A stretch of 64,000 nucleotides of DNA, taken from assembly GCF_000313135.1 (NCBI RefSeq), contig NW_004457586.1:617988-681987 (forward strand). The letters are read 5' to 3'. Shown in pieces: positions 54,824 through 64,000 of this stretch. The DNA is from Acanthamoeba castellanii str. Neff (lineage: Eukaryota; Discosea; Longamoebia; Acanthamoebidae). A program made the translations under genes and the position numbers. Under the pieces are notes generated by a model. That model had not been told where the DNA came from. It saw only the letters and a list, made by a program, of their open reading frames with translations, and did no database searches. Positions within the stretch are counted from its first letter, which is position 1. Every line of letters begins with the position of its first letter.

Positions 54824-57800
54824 ATGGATCTCGCTCCGGGAGTGGCCGCTGGCTTCCTCCAGCAACTCCAGAAAGTGCAATCGGGAGTGATGAAACGAAA
54901 GATGGCCGCCGGCGGTGGATTGATCGCTCTCGCCACAGCCGCTTATGTTGGTACGCAATTCTGGATGATTTATGCAACTCCACATGTTGTATTGCTTAGC
55001 TCAACTTGTTAATCATGCATTATACAACGGGAAGGGCCCAACTCCCATTATGCGATTAATAACAACGCCCAAACATCGAAATAGTGACACACAAGCTTCT
55101 AAATACTGACAATACTGCAACAACACAACACAACACCACACGTGCAGGCTCGAACATGATGGCGCGCAAGCGCGGGCCGGGGCAAACACGCCCGCGAAGC
55201 GATTCCAGCAGCGGACTGGGCATGGTTGATCCCGCTGCCCAGAAGCGAAAGGGGAAGACCGCCGTCAACCGGGAGTTCTTTCAACAGCTCTCACGCTTCC
55301 TCCCCATCCTCATTCCCGTGCGCCCTTTACCATCAGGCCCCAACCAACTCTCTCTTTCTTCTTCGTCTTCGTTACAAAGTCACTCACATCACTCCTCTTC
55401 CTCTTGGAAACTTGTAGGGCGTTTGGACGAGGGAAGTGGCAACGATGCTCGGCGTGTTTGTCATTCTGATGGTTCGTGCTCTTACTATGTGACATCTGTT
55501 TGACTTCTGGTGACTTCAACTCATTGATGTTGTTGGTGGTGCTGATAATGGATGTTGATGGCGCCCTCATATGGTATTTATTAGTCGCGCACGTGGCTCG
55601 ACTTTTGGATGATCGCCAACAACGCCAACATCCTGGGCGCCGTGGTGCAGAGGGACTTCAGCCGCTTCCTCAAATACATCATCCAGTTCGCCCTCATGCA
55701 GTTCCCCACCTCGCTTGTAAATAACCTCCTCAAACACTTCATCGACAACCTCGCCCTCTACTTCCGCGAACGGTACCCAATCATCATCCTCTCTCCCTCT
55801 CTCTCTCTCTCATCGCACCTCTCTGGTCTTCTTCATCGACTGATCACTGATCGTTCCTTTTTGGAACGTTTTATGTGAGCCAGGCTCACGCTGCACCTCC
55901 ACCAGCACTACATGAAGGGCTTCACCTACTACGCCGTGTCCAACCTCGACAACCGAATCGACAATGCCGACCAGATGCTCACCCAGGTATGTGTACATTA
56001 TTAGTAACCTCATTCCACGTGAGTGCAGTGACACTGAAGTCACGCGGGGGCAGGATATCGATCGGTTTGCCAGCTCGCTGAGCACGCTCTACTCCAACAT
56101 CACCAAGCCGATCATCGACGTCATCCTGTTCTACAGGAACCTCGTCCAACAGTTTGGCTGGGGCGGTACAACACACACTCTCTCCCTCTCCCTCTCTTTC
56201 TTTAGTCGCTTGACCTACTCTTGAGCTCACCAACACCGTTGGCGCCTGTAGGTCCCACGACCATGATTCTCTACTTCGTGTTGGCCGGAGCCGTCATGAC
56301 TAAGCTGCGCGCACCATTCGCCTGGTATGCCTCGACGCAGGCCAAGCTGGAGGGTACCCACACTGCCGCGATTTATCTTACTTGCTTATTAGTAATGATT
56401 TGACATTGGTATTATTGGTTTTTTAAACAATTGTCACTTTTTGGCTCCTATTGACGCGTGTTCCTTTTAGGCGAGTTCCGCTACTGCCACTCGCGGCTCA
56501 TCACTAACGGCGAGGAGATCGCCTTCTACAACGGCGGCGAGCGCGAGAAGGGTATCATCGATTCGGCCTTCCACCGAGTGCGCACCTCTTGCTTACAAAG
56601 CCCTCTCCCTGGCGCCGGCGATAGCACTCGCTCCCCCCCCCCTTTCACTAACCGCCAGGCCGTCGTCCACAGTTGGTGCGCATCGTTTCGCGTTACCTCC
56701 GCTTCCGGACGGTGTTGGGCGTCATCGACTCCTGCGTGACCAAGTACAGCGGGACCCTCGTGGGCTACTTCATTGTCACCGCGCCCATCTTCGATCCCCG
56801 ACGCGCCAGCCGCTAGTACGCGCACCGGCCAACACACACACACACCACAGCACACCTCGAAGAACCTCGCTCATCTGTTATTGACTTTGCTTGGCGTACA
56901 GTGTGGAGTCGCTCGGTGGCAATCCCAAGCAGATCATGGAGGACTACACACGCTACATGCGACTACTGATGGTTTCGTCTCTCACAACACATCATCCCCC
57001 CCCCAACCCTAAGAGTGGTGGCTAACCAGCAGCGAACCCACCACCACCACCACCCACAGGTGATGGTGCGCGCGGTCGGGCGACTGGTGTCCAGCGGGCG
57101 GGAGCTGTCCCACTTGGCGGGCTACACTTCGCGCGTGGCCGAGCTCTACAACGTGCTCGGGGACATCAACAGCGGCACCTTCGTTCGGACTCAAACGGTG
57201 CGTGAGCCGCAGGAGGGCGAGGAGAGGACCGTGGACCACATCGACCCGATCACTTCGCGCGGCGAGCTCGTCGAGATCGGACCCAGCGACACACGTACGC
57301 TATGCCATGAACCCTTTCGGTCGTGTGTCGTGTGTCGTGTCGCGAGCATCGTGCGCTTGTCGTGCCATGTTGCGCTGACCTATGACTTTTTGCTGGCTAG
57401 CCATCATCCGCTTCGAGCATGTGCCGATCGTGACACCCAACGGTGACGTCCTCTTGCGGGAGCTCAACTTTGAGATCAAGGCCGGCATGAACTGCCTGAT
57501 CGCCGGACCCAACGGCTGCGGCAAAAGGTTCGCCAAAGCCCTCAATCTCTCCTCCCCCCAAAGACCGCACGCGATCCGCGTTAATGACTAATTGCGCCCG
57601 CGGCGGCCACCAGTTCTCTGTTCCGTACGCTGGGCGACCTGTGGCCTCTCTGTGGCGGCCGGCTCACGCGACCCAACAAGAAGCACCTCTTCTACATCCC
57701 TCAGCGGCCCTACCTCGCTATCGGCACCCTGCGGGACCAGGTGGGCGCCACAACAACCCCCTTTTTCCTACTCTGTCTCTGTTTGCTGTGTGATCTGACC

Positions 57801-58410
57801 CAGAGGGTCTGCAGGTGGTCTATCCGCACACCAAGAAGGACCTGGACAGGCTGGGCGTCAAGGACTCGGAGCTCCTGCAGCTGATGGACAAGGTCCGCAC
57901 CACCTTCCCCCCCCCTCTCAATGACTGCAGTGCTGGCAGCGGCGGTGCTGATGCGTAACGTGGCCCATGATGGACAGGTGGCGCTGTCCTACCTGGTGAA
58001 GCGCTTCGGTGGCTGGGACGCGCGTGCAGATTGGTGGGACGTCCTGTCGGGCGGAGAGAAGCAGCGTATCGCCATGGCCCGCCTCTTCTACCACAGGCCT
58101 CTCTTCGCCGTTCTCGACGAGTGCACCAGGTTCGCCACGCCCCTGCGTCGCTGCACCGCACGCGCTGAGCCGATCGGGCTGTTGGCTGACCTTCACCACC
58201 ATAATCTTCTTATTCTGCTACCACTACCACAGTGCGGTGAGCGTCGACATAGAAGCGGCGATGTACGAGTACTGCAAGGAGATCGGCTGCACGCTCTTCA
58301 CCATCTCGCATCGCAAGACGCTCTGGCGCTTCCACGAGTACGTCCTCCGCTTCGACGGCAAGGGCGGCTACGAGTTCTTCCACCTCGACTCCAGCTACGA
58401 GGGACTCTGA
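54824..58410 (+). CDS. Peroxisomal ABC half-transporter, ABCD family
   Basis: ABCD proteins import fatty acyl-CoAs into peroxisomes as dimers. ATG 54824 ([18 protein letters not shown]) leads to a hydrophobic N-terminal segment [14 protein letters not shown], then [19 protein letters not shown] (the ABCD-typical entry), [60 protein letters not shown], the EAA-like loop [18 protein letters not shown] and [16 protein letters not shown]. The nucleotide-binding domain has [20 protein letters not shown] (Walker A), [36 protein letters not shown] (signature), [11 protein letters not shown] (Walker B with Glu) and [16 protein letters not shown]. One half-transporter of about 700 residues, the usual size. 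All catalytic motifs intact after splicing. Confidence 0.93.
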
Positions 58411-58601
58411 AGAGTCGCGCTTGGGCTTGTTACATTGTTGTCATGGTTGACATTCTTGGCGTGCCTCAGCTCATACCCAAGTCACGTGTTGCAACATTCT
58501 GTGTCACGTGTTGTCTCATGGGGGATCTCTGCTACGCGTAGTTATGCTACTTCTTCTATCTTTTTACAATCCCAACTCGAACCAAACCACATCGGTTGAG
58601 G

Positions 58602-59385
58602 ATGACGAGAGGGTTCATGCTCACCTTCTACTTGGCTTGGCTTGTCGTGGTCCTCGGGTGCTTCTCGGGTGTGGCGCGAGCCCAGCTGGCTGGGGTGGAG
58701 ATCACCTTCACCAACCAGACCTTTAGCCAGAACGGCACCAACCTGGTGGCCCAGTTCGGCTTTACCCAGGGCTATGCCTCCGAGGCCGTCAACTGCACCT
58801 TCACCTTCCCCGGCGCGCTCACTTTCCAGAGTATAAATCAGTACTACACCCTCAGAGGGTCCAACTTGGCCGGTCTCTCCTTCCCCAGCGACATCAACGT
58901 ACGCCAACCCAAGTATTATTTGGGTGTTATTTTAAACAGATATATATCAGGCACATAAGGCATATATGGATATGTTGTCCTTTCTCCACCATAACAAATA
59001 TTTATTATTATTTTTGCAGGCGCAACCACTGAGCTCAGGCAAGCTGCATGTGCGCAACGAAGGCGCTGTCTCCACTGGTACGGAGCTGACCTACTACGTG
59101 TGGCTGCACGAACAAGGCAAAGACCTGGGCCAGGCCTTCTCCTTCGGCCTGGCGTGCGCCGCCGACGGCCAGTCGGCCAGCTTCTCCCTCGACAACCTTG
59201 TGATCGTGGACAACACCCGGCCGGCCGAATCCGCGTCGCCTTCTCCTAATTCCTCGCCGCAGCCTGGCTCTTCCAAGTCTCCTTCGCCCAGTCCTTCGGG
59301 AGGCCACGACGACGTGTCATTGGGGGCGCGCCTGGCGCCGCTGGCCGCGCTCGTGCTTGCTGCATGCAGGAGCAGACACCAATAA
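58602..59385 (+). CDS. Secreted Ser/Pro-rich surface protein, family not recognised
   Basis: Two exons keep frame (58602-58898 and 59020-59385), 220 residues. Signal peptide: MLTFYLAWLVVVLGCFSGVA, then QLAGVEITFTNQTF. The body is likely beta-sandwich (alternating hydrophobics, several N-x-T glycosylation sites: NQT, NGT, NCT), with LHVRNEGAVSTGTELTYYVW. A stalk of PSPNSSPQPGSSKSPSPSPS follows, and the end is hydrophobic (LGARLAPLAALVLAACRSRH), which could be a GPI-anchor signal although the last residues are polar. No known domain identified. The Ser/Pro stalk resembles that of the choice-of-anchor-A protein at 32 kb. Cell-surface placement is inference. Confidence 0.8.
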
Positions 59386-59702
59386 GAAAAAAGAGAGAAA
59401 CAAAAAGAAATGTGAATAGATAATACTTCTTCTCGTACGCCCTTGGCAGTGAGTAAAAGAATAAAATACAAAATGAAGAAGGTGAAGAGTACCTCCAAGT
59501 TCCTGTTTTCGGGGTGGAGGGCCAAGCGTGCGGTGGACAAGGTCGAGCCCCTCCTTCCCTCCTCCGCGGTCGGCACCGCCATCTTTTCTGGTGCCGCTCC
59601 TGCCCTCCTTCGCCCCCCCCCCAGTTTCTCTTGTCGGGGTCCTCACCTTTCGCGTCCTTGGTGCGGTGGCACATACGTGTGCGGCGATGGACGGACTTAG
59701 GT
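59386..59702. other. Intergenic before two-helix membrane protein
   Basis: 317 bases. A GC-rich open stretch from ATG 59472 (MKKVKSTSKFLFSGWRAKRA) could be an alternative first exon spliced to the next gene, but no join with confirmed phase was found. Confidence 0.35.
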
Positions 59703-60246
59703 ATGAGCGAGGATGGAGAGAGCAGCAGAGAGGGCTCCACGCGCAGTGTTCAGACGTCGTGGGACAAACCGAAGCAGTGGAAGGGCCGTCGCTGCCCGGT
59801 GTGGCTGAACTTGGTCAGCATCGCTGCGGGCATCGGCGGGCTCATCATCGCGCTCCTCGTCCTCTTCCTCTACTGGCGACCCGATGGGTGGCGAGACGAC
59901 GGCAACGACTCCCTCAAGCTCACCCTCATCGCCACCGTTGGCGCCGGTACGCACACGCACACGCACCACCGCACACGCACACGCACGCACACGCGCCTCA
60001 CAAATGCGAATAGGAGCGGTCTTGGCGCTGTCGTGCACGCTGATGGTGGGCTGCTGCTACTGCCTGGTGTGCCACGGCGAGTTCTGGCAGCGAAGGAAGT
60101 GGAAGCGGTATCTCGACCACGAGGAGCAGGAGATGCACTCCATGGGCCAGATCGCGGACAAGTACCAGCGCGCCAAGGACGACAAGAAGGCCCGCCACGA
60201 CGCCTACCGCACCCGCGCCTACGAACTCATGCGCGGCGACAAGTGA
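59703..60246 (+). CDS. Small two-helix membrane protein, unknown
   Basis: Two exons keep frame (59703-59946 and 60014-60246; G|GA join), 158 residues. N-terminus MSEDGESSREGSTRSVQTSW is polar. Membrane segments: WLNLVSIAAGIGGLIIALLV (about 37-61) and KLTLIATVGAGAVLALSCTL (about 76-100, with CCYC after it). The tail is highly charged and helical (FWQRRKWKRYLDHEEQEMHS, DKKARHDAYRTRAYELMRGD), likely cytosolic. The Cys cluster CCYCLVC could be palmitoylated. No family recognised. Confidence 0.72.
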
Positions 60247-61288
60247 ACCGTAAAAGAACCATTTTTCAACCATTTATTATGTGATTTTTGATATTTAATG
60301 TACAATTTACAATATATAAACATATCAACCACATTTTACCAATATATCGGCATCTGTTTTTATCAACTAAAAAAGGGGGCGGTTGGTGGAGGGAAGGTGG
60401 CGTCGCATGTAGTTGGTCCTTCAGTGGTATCGCTCCTTCCTGGGCGAGGTGGTGGTTTAGTCCGATCCTCGGCAGGTGGGTTGATGTGGTTTCGGTTGGC
60501 TGCGCTCGTCCGTCGCTGGTGTGGTCCCTCAAGTCCTCCACCCTCGCCGGCCGCCGGTTGCCCAGCAGTCGGCGGAGGGGAGAGGACCGTCGGCACACAG
60601 CCGATCGTCGTTGCTGACGTCAGCCGTGTGCGATTGTGGTGTGCGAGAGACGCGGCCGGGCCTTCGATCGCCGCTTTCGGTGGGACGGTGCCCACCTTGG
60701 GCGGTGGTCGAGCTGGCTCGGCTGGGGGACGGAGCTGGCAGCGCAAGGAGCGGCTGAAGGCTGGGGTCGATTGGTGGGATAAGTTTCGGTCGAAGTGCCT
60801 CGCGTGGACGTCGAGGGCGACGAGTGGTGGTGTCTCATGGTCGACCGGTCTGCCGGCAGCGAGCCCCGCCTCAGATGGCGGGACCCACCACCGACAGATG
60901 GGTCCGGTCTCCCACCTAGGCTGAACCTCGTCGCAGTTGGTTGAAGGGTAAGATTATCGCTTTCTTTGAAGAAGGTGGTTATCGTGTTATCAGGATTGAT
61001 AGTTGTCGTAGTGATTGATGAGTTGATCATTCAGTAGTTGCAGAGTTGTAGTCTTTCGAAGTAACATGCTGACGTGTACGGTCGGCTGGCGAAGAGTCGG
61101 CTCGCTTGGGCTTCCCTCCACCGGCGCCCGAACTGTAAGCCTGGCCTCTCGCCCACCTTGAAGCTGCGCTCTCGCCCCCCGGCTCCCATTATGGTTCGTC
61201 TCACCCCCCCCTCAGCGAACTGCATTCCGATTTTCACGATTATGGGATATATTTGGAATTCCAAGTAATATAAATAGGAAAAGACTCT
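60247..61288. other. Gene-poor segment, no supported gene
   Basis: About 1 kb. The middle (60370-60940) is GC-rich with long open frames on both strands, but composition is GGT/GTCG-biased and no family motif is seen in any frame. A 50-codon frame ending at 60948 (VPRVDVEGDEWWCLMVDRSA) looks the most protein-like. It may be the remains of a mobile element or a lineage-specific gene; nothing decides this. Confidence 0.35.
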
Positions 61289-62229
61289 CTACACACGGGC
61301 GGTGGTCGCTGCGGCGGGGACGAGGTCGACGTAGATGCGGTCGTCTAGGTAGTGAGCCGTGGCCTCCACCCACTGTCGAATACTTGCTACCTCCTCGCCC
61401 CACAACGTAATGGTGGAGCTGACGAGCTTCTGGCGACCATCATCGCAGCTTTGCCGCGCCAGCAATCGCTCGACCTGCGGCCACGACCGGTGGGCGTACC
61501 ACAGCTGCAGCGGGAACGTGACATGGGTGCCCTCCCGCACGTGGGCGTCGACCAGGGCCAGCATGGCGTCGATCATGTCGGCTGTGTAGCCCGCCATGTC
61601 GCGCTCGTTGGTCGGATAGCCCGTTGTCCAGCCCAAGACAACACCGCGCCCGGCAGCGCTTGCTGGCACGCCTCGACGAACGCGCGACCGTCGAACGCAG
61701 ACGACGGGCCGCCTGGTGTAGTTGTCGTGAGTGTGGTGAGACCTCGGCACGTCCGCACGCACCATTGCACACCTCGCGCGCACGCACGACACGCACGGGA
61801 GCAGCCACGGGTACCAGGACCGGGAAGTACGTCGGCGTTGAGCCAAACAGGAAAGCCGAAGGGTCCGCGGACCTGTTGTCGGGCCACGAGGACGGCCAGG
61901 CACGGGGCCACGGCGGCGAACGACTTGAAGTCGAGCTTCACGCCCTTGGTCTTCTTCGTTCCTTCACCATCAGCTGCTGCGGCAACGCTTCGGTTGTGCT
62001 CCAAGATGAGATCGAACCAGGCCTCGAAGGGCATGGCGTCGGGCGGGATGGAGGGCGGGTGCGCCATCACCGGCACACCCGCCCCCTTCGCTGCCGCAGC
62101 ATCTTCATTGCCGCTACGGAACATGACGTCAGCCTCGATCATCGAGATTCGATCATCACCCAGCGCATCCCGAAGCTGCAACCTATCGTTGGCCGCGTGA
62201 GCCCACCCCACCTCTCTTGCCGGCTGCAT
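61289..62229 (-). CDS. FAM151/menorin-family protein; apparent frameshift
   Basis: FAM151 proteins have a phosphodiesterase-like barrel (GDPD-related). ATG 62229 begins MQPAREVGWAHAANDRLQLR, then ISMIEADVMFRSG, VPVMAHPPSIPPDAMPFEAW, GVKLDFKSFAAVAPCL and FPVWLNADVLPGPG: the E-A-D, HPP, KLDFK and WLNAD motifs define the family. After one intron (G|GC join) the second exon gives SSAFDGRAFVEACQQALPGA and VLS, then, one frame over, LGWTTGYPTNERDMAGYT, VTFPLQLWYAH and IYVDLVPAA, stop 61289. The switch at 61635-61638 needs one extra base (AVLS-LGWTT) and cannot be explained by a GT-AG intron in the right phase. No signal peptide, so it is probably cytosolic, unlike secreted animal menorin. Confidence 0.8.
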
Positions 62230-62345
62230 CTTCGTCTTCGTGTCCCTCACTCTTGCAGCCAAATAAATTTATTTTATTTTATGGACGCAAATATAAACAA
62301 ACAAAACAAAAACAAAAACAAGAAAATAGTACCAGTAGAAGAACA
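62230..62345. promoter_or_regulatory. Very short divergent promoter gap, FAM151 / metalloprotease
   Basis: Only 116 bases separate the two ATGs; the part at 62262-62340 is strongly A/T-rich (ATAAATTTATTTTATTTTAT, then A-rich). Confidence 0.5.
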
Positions 62346-63709
62346 ATGGAGGGGGAGCAGGAACTTGGTATGCTGGAAGTTGAGAGCAGCGACCGAGCCC
62401 AGGAGCTGCTCAGTGTTTTTTCAAAAGTGCGGGACCGGCTGCACCACGAGGGTGGCATCACCGCCCTTCCCCTTGACTTCCCCATTCGAGAGCTCAACCA
62501 CGTACCCACTTACCCCCTCTGCCCCTCCTCCCTCGGCTTGAGTCTAAACTCCGACCTTGTCAAGGATAGGACAGCTACATGGGCATCACCTACACACTGC
62601 ACGGGAACTGGAAGGAGGTGGGTCGAAGAAGGGTCGCCCATGAGAACGTAGTGGAGGTGTGCGGCTTCTCTGGAAATCGAGGGCCTCGACATACATAAGG
62701 CCGTGCCATGCAGTAGCAATTTGCTCACACTGTTGAGGTGGTGACGGAATACAGTCGATAGGGATCAGGCTGCGGTACCAGAACTCGCGCAAGTGCTACG
62801 ACCTGAACACGCTGCTGGCGACGCTGCTTCACGAGTTCGCGCACGCCATCACCCGCGGCGAGATGCTGAACGGCCACACCGAGGAAGGACGGTGCGTGGG
62901 CGAAACACTCCAGCCTTCAGTGAAAGCTTCTGGGCAAGGCACGCGTGCGTGGTGGCTAACGCACTAGATTCAGGCGGTGCCGAGGCTGGCATGACATCGC
63001 CCACACGGACGAATTCTACGCCAACTTCGCACTCATCTTGGAGAAGGCGGAGGCTCTCGACATCTTCACTCTGCCGGGTACCACGCCTCAGTGGGCTGTA
63101 TGCAGGAAGATCCAACTCTACAGCTCATCACTTCCTCTCAACACGCAGGCGACGCGCGATCCAAGTTCACTAAGAAGAACCTGATCAAGTATGACAAAAT
63201 CGACTCACAGGTCGCCGACCTCAACGGTGCGCGGCAAGACACCTGATTCATCCACGCATTCTCAGTACTAACGTTAGAGATTGGTACCACACTGTCTCGA
63301 TGACGACGACGATGTGGGAAACAGGTGAGGCGGAGGGAGAGGAGGAAGACGCGTCTCTGCCGCGATTCCTGCAATCGGAGGTAAAAAGTGGTGGACGGCA
63401 GGAGGAGGCGGACGACGTGAGGCCGGCCCGACCACAGGCCGAAGAACCGCTGCGCCTCACGCTCTCCCGCAACGGCCAACGCAAGATGGTAGTGCTGAGC
63501 CCTCGCAACATGGACGCACTGGCCAAGCTCGTCAAACAGAAGTTCAGGTCTCGCCACACGCTCTCACCTTCTCTGTTTTGACCGAGCAAGGTGCTGACCA
63601 CAACTCTCACAGGGTGAAGGCGCACAAGGTGACCGACACCAAGGGTAGGCCCATCGTCGACGCTGACCTGCTCCAACTCGCCCAGGACGCAACACTCAAC
63701 ATTGCGTGA
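62346..63709 (+). CDS. Predicted zinc metalloprotease (HEXXH) with C-terminal ubiquitin-like fold
   Basis: ATG 62346 (MEGEQELGMLEVESSDRAQE). A helical N-terminal part (LLSVFSKVRDRLHHEG) is followed by the splice PIRELNH-DSYMGITYTLHGN. The catalytic exon gives CYDLNTLLATLLHEFAHAIT (HEFAH at 62830-62844), then WHDIAHTDEFYANFALILEK, where a His of AHTDEF would be the third zinc ligand, as in WLM/SprT-type proteases. Next are LIKYDKIDSQVADLN and an acidic linker. The C-terminus, PLRLTLSRNGQRKMVVLSPR then LVKQKFRVKAHKVTDTKGRP, ends DATLNIA and has the strand-helix-strand look of a doublecortin/ubiquitin-like domain. Substrate unknown; WLM proteases (Wss1) cut DNA-protein crosslinks, but relation to them is inference. 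Confidence 0.72.
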
Positions 63710-63852
63710 TATAAAAATAAATATATAATTAATTATTTGCCCACAAGCAATAAATAGAAACATTAAAAAAATAAATTAAAAAATCAATCAATAACGAGCA
63801 ATATTGATTGATTTGATTGTAACGTCTGTACAAGCGAACTTGGTTGGATCGC
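63710..63852. other. AT-rich 3' flank between convergent genes
   Basis: AT-rich block (ATAAATA, AATTAATTA) between two convergent stop codons; probable polyadenylation region for both genes. Confidence 0.4.
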
Positions 63853-64000
63853 TTAGTAGAGGAGGAAGGTGGTGAGGAGGGGCAGGAAGAAGCTGGTGAT
63901 GGTGGCCGCGCTCGAGCTGCCGCCCTTGGGGTTGTTGATCACCACGCTGGCGAGGGTCTGCTCGACGAGCACATCACCATCGAGCTGGCAGCTGACGCCG
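63853..64000 (-). CDS. C-terminus of a GPI-anchored-type surface protein (partial)
   Basis: Minus-strand frame open to the window edge and ending with a stop at 63853-63855. It reads CQLDGDVLVEQTLASVVINN followed by PKGGSSSAATI and a hydrophobic end TSFFLPLLTTFLLY: small residues (GGSSS) then a hydrophobic tail with no polar end, the classic GPI-anchor signal. The rest of the gene is outside the window. No ATG or further domain visible. Confidence 0.65.
   Translation of the reverse strand, partial: GVSCQLDGDVLVEQTLASVVINNPKGGSSSAATITSFFLPLLTTFLLY

Noticed and set aside
61031..61264. Minus-strand frame with FKVGERPGLQFGRRW, vaguely like a retroelement integrase C-terminus
   Set aside because: Too short, no catalytic core, no long terminal repeats or target duplications seen.

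Overview
This window is nuclear DNA from a compact, intron-rich, GC-rich protist genome. Almost every gene is broken by several short GT-AG introns (about 50-100 bases, one apparently 41). Exons are GC-rich and introns carry CA/TG microsatellites. Intergenic gaps are often only 90-350 bases. Gene content (two Fe(II) carotenoid oxygenases, a Rac GTPase, a Ste20-type kinase, an RFX factor, secreted Ser/Pro-rich proteins) fits a free-living amoebozoan. Acanthamoeba is my best guess; this is inference from memory, not a database result. CDS coordinates below run from first to last coding base and include introns. For several genes I checked that the splice phases agree.

Layout. 1-5.7 kb: the 3' part of a UBE2Z-like E2 fused to a RING/B-box/coiled-coil module (+), converging on a synapsin homologue (-). 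5.9-13.6 kb: an extended SDR (+), then a tandem pair of membrane-anchored carotenoid cleavage oxygenases (+). 13.7-20.5 kb: a LIM-domain protein (-) and a large coiled-coil protein that looks like the checkpoint factor ATRIP (-). 20.7-26.5 kb: an intronless ABM-type monooxygenase (+), an Sqs1-type R3H/G-patch protein (-) and a stand-alone DHFR (+). 27-35.6 kb: a Ste20-like kinase (+), a secreted choice-of-anchor-A protein with a long Ser/Pro stalk (+) and a Rac GTPase (+). 35.7-45 kb: an RFX winged-helix factor, a RECQ4 helicase and a METTL21-type methyltransferase (all -). 45.2-48.6 kb: sterol isomerase EBP (+) and an UNC93-like transporter (-). 49-58.4 kb: an ALC1/CHD1L remodeler with extra zinc fingers and a BRCT domain (-), and a peroxisomal ABCD half-transporter (+). 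58.6-64 kb: a secreted Ser/Pro-rich protein, a small two-helix membrane protein, a FAM151/menorin protein (-), a HEXXH metalloprotease (+) and the C-terminus of a GPI-anchored-type protein (-) that runs off the window.

Themes. Three genes belong to genome maintenance (RECQ4, CHD1L, probable ATRIP). Lipid and isoprenoid metabolism is represented by EBP, ABCD and the carotenoid oxygenases. Six neighbouring pairs are head-to-head with short shared promoter gaps. The most unusual items are the E2-TRIM-like fusion, the enlarged CHD1L, the synapsin homologue, and patchy near-identity (likely gene conversion) between the two carotenoid oxygenases. Two genes (choice-of-anchor A and FAM151) each contain an apparent single-base frameshift in this sequence. 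No tRNA, rRNA, CRISPR or intact mobile element was recognised.
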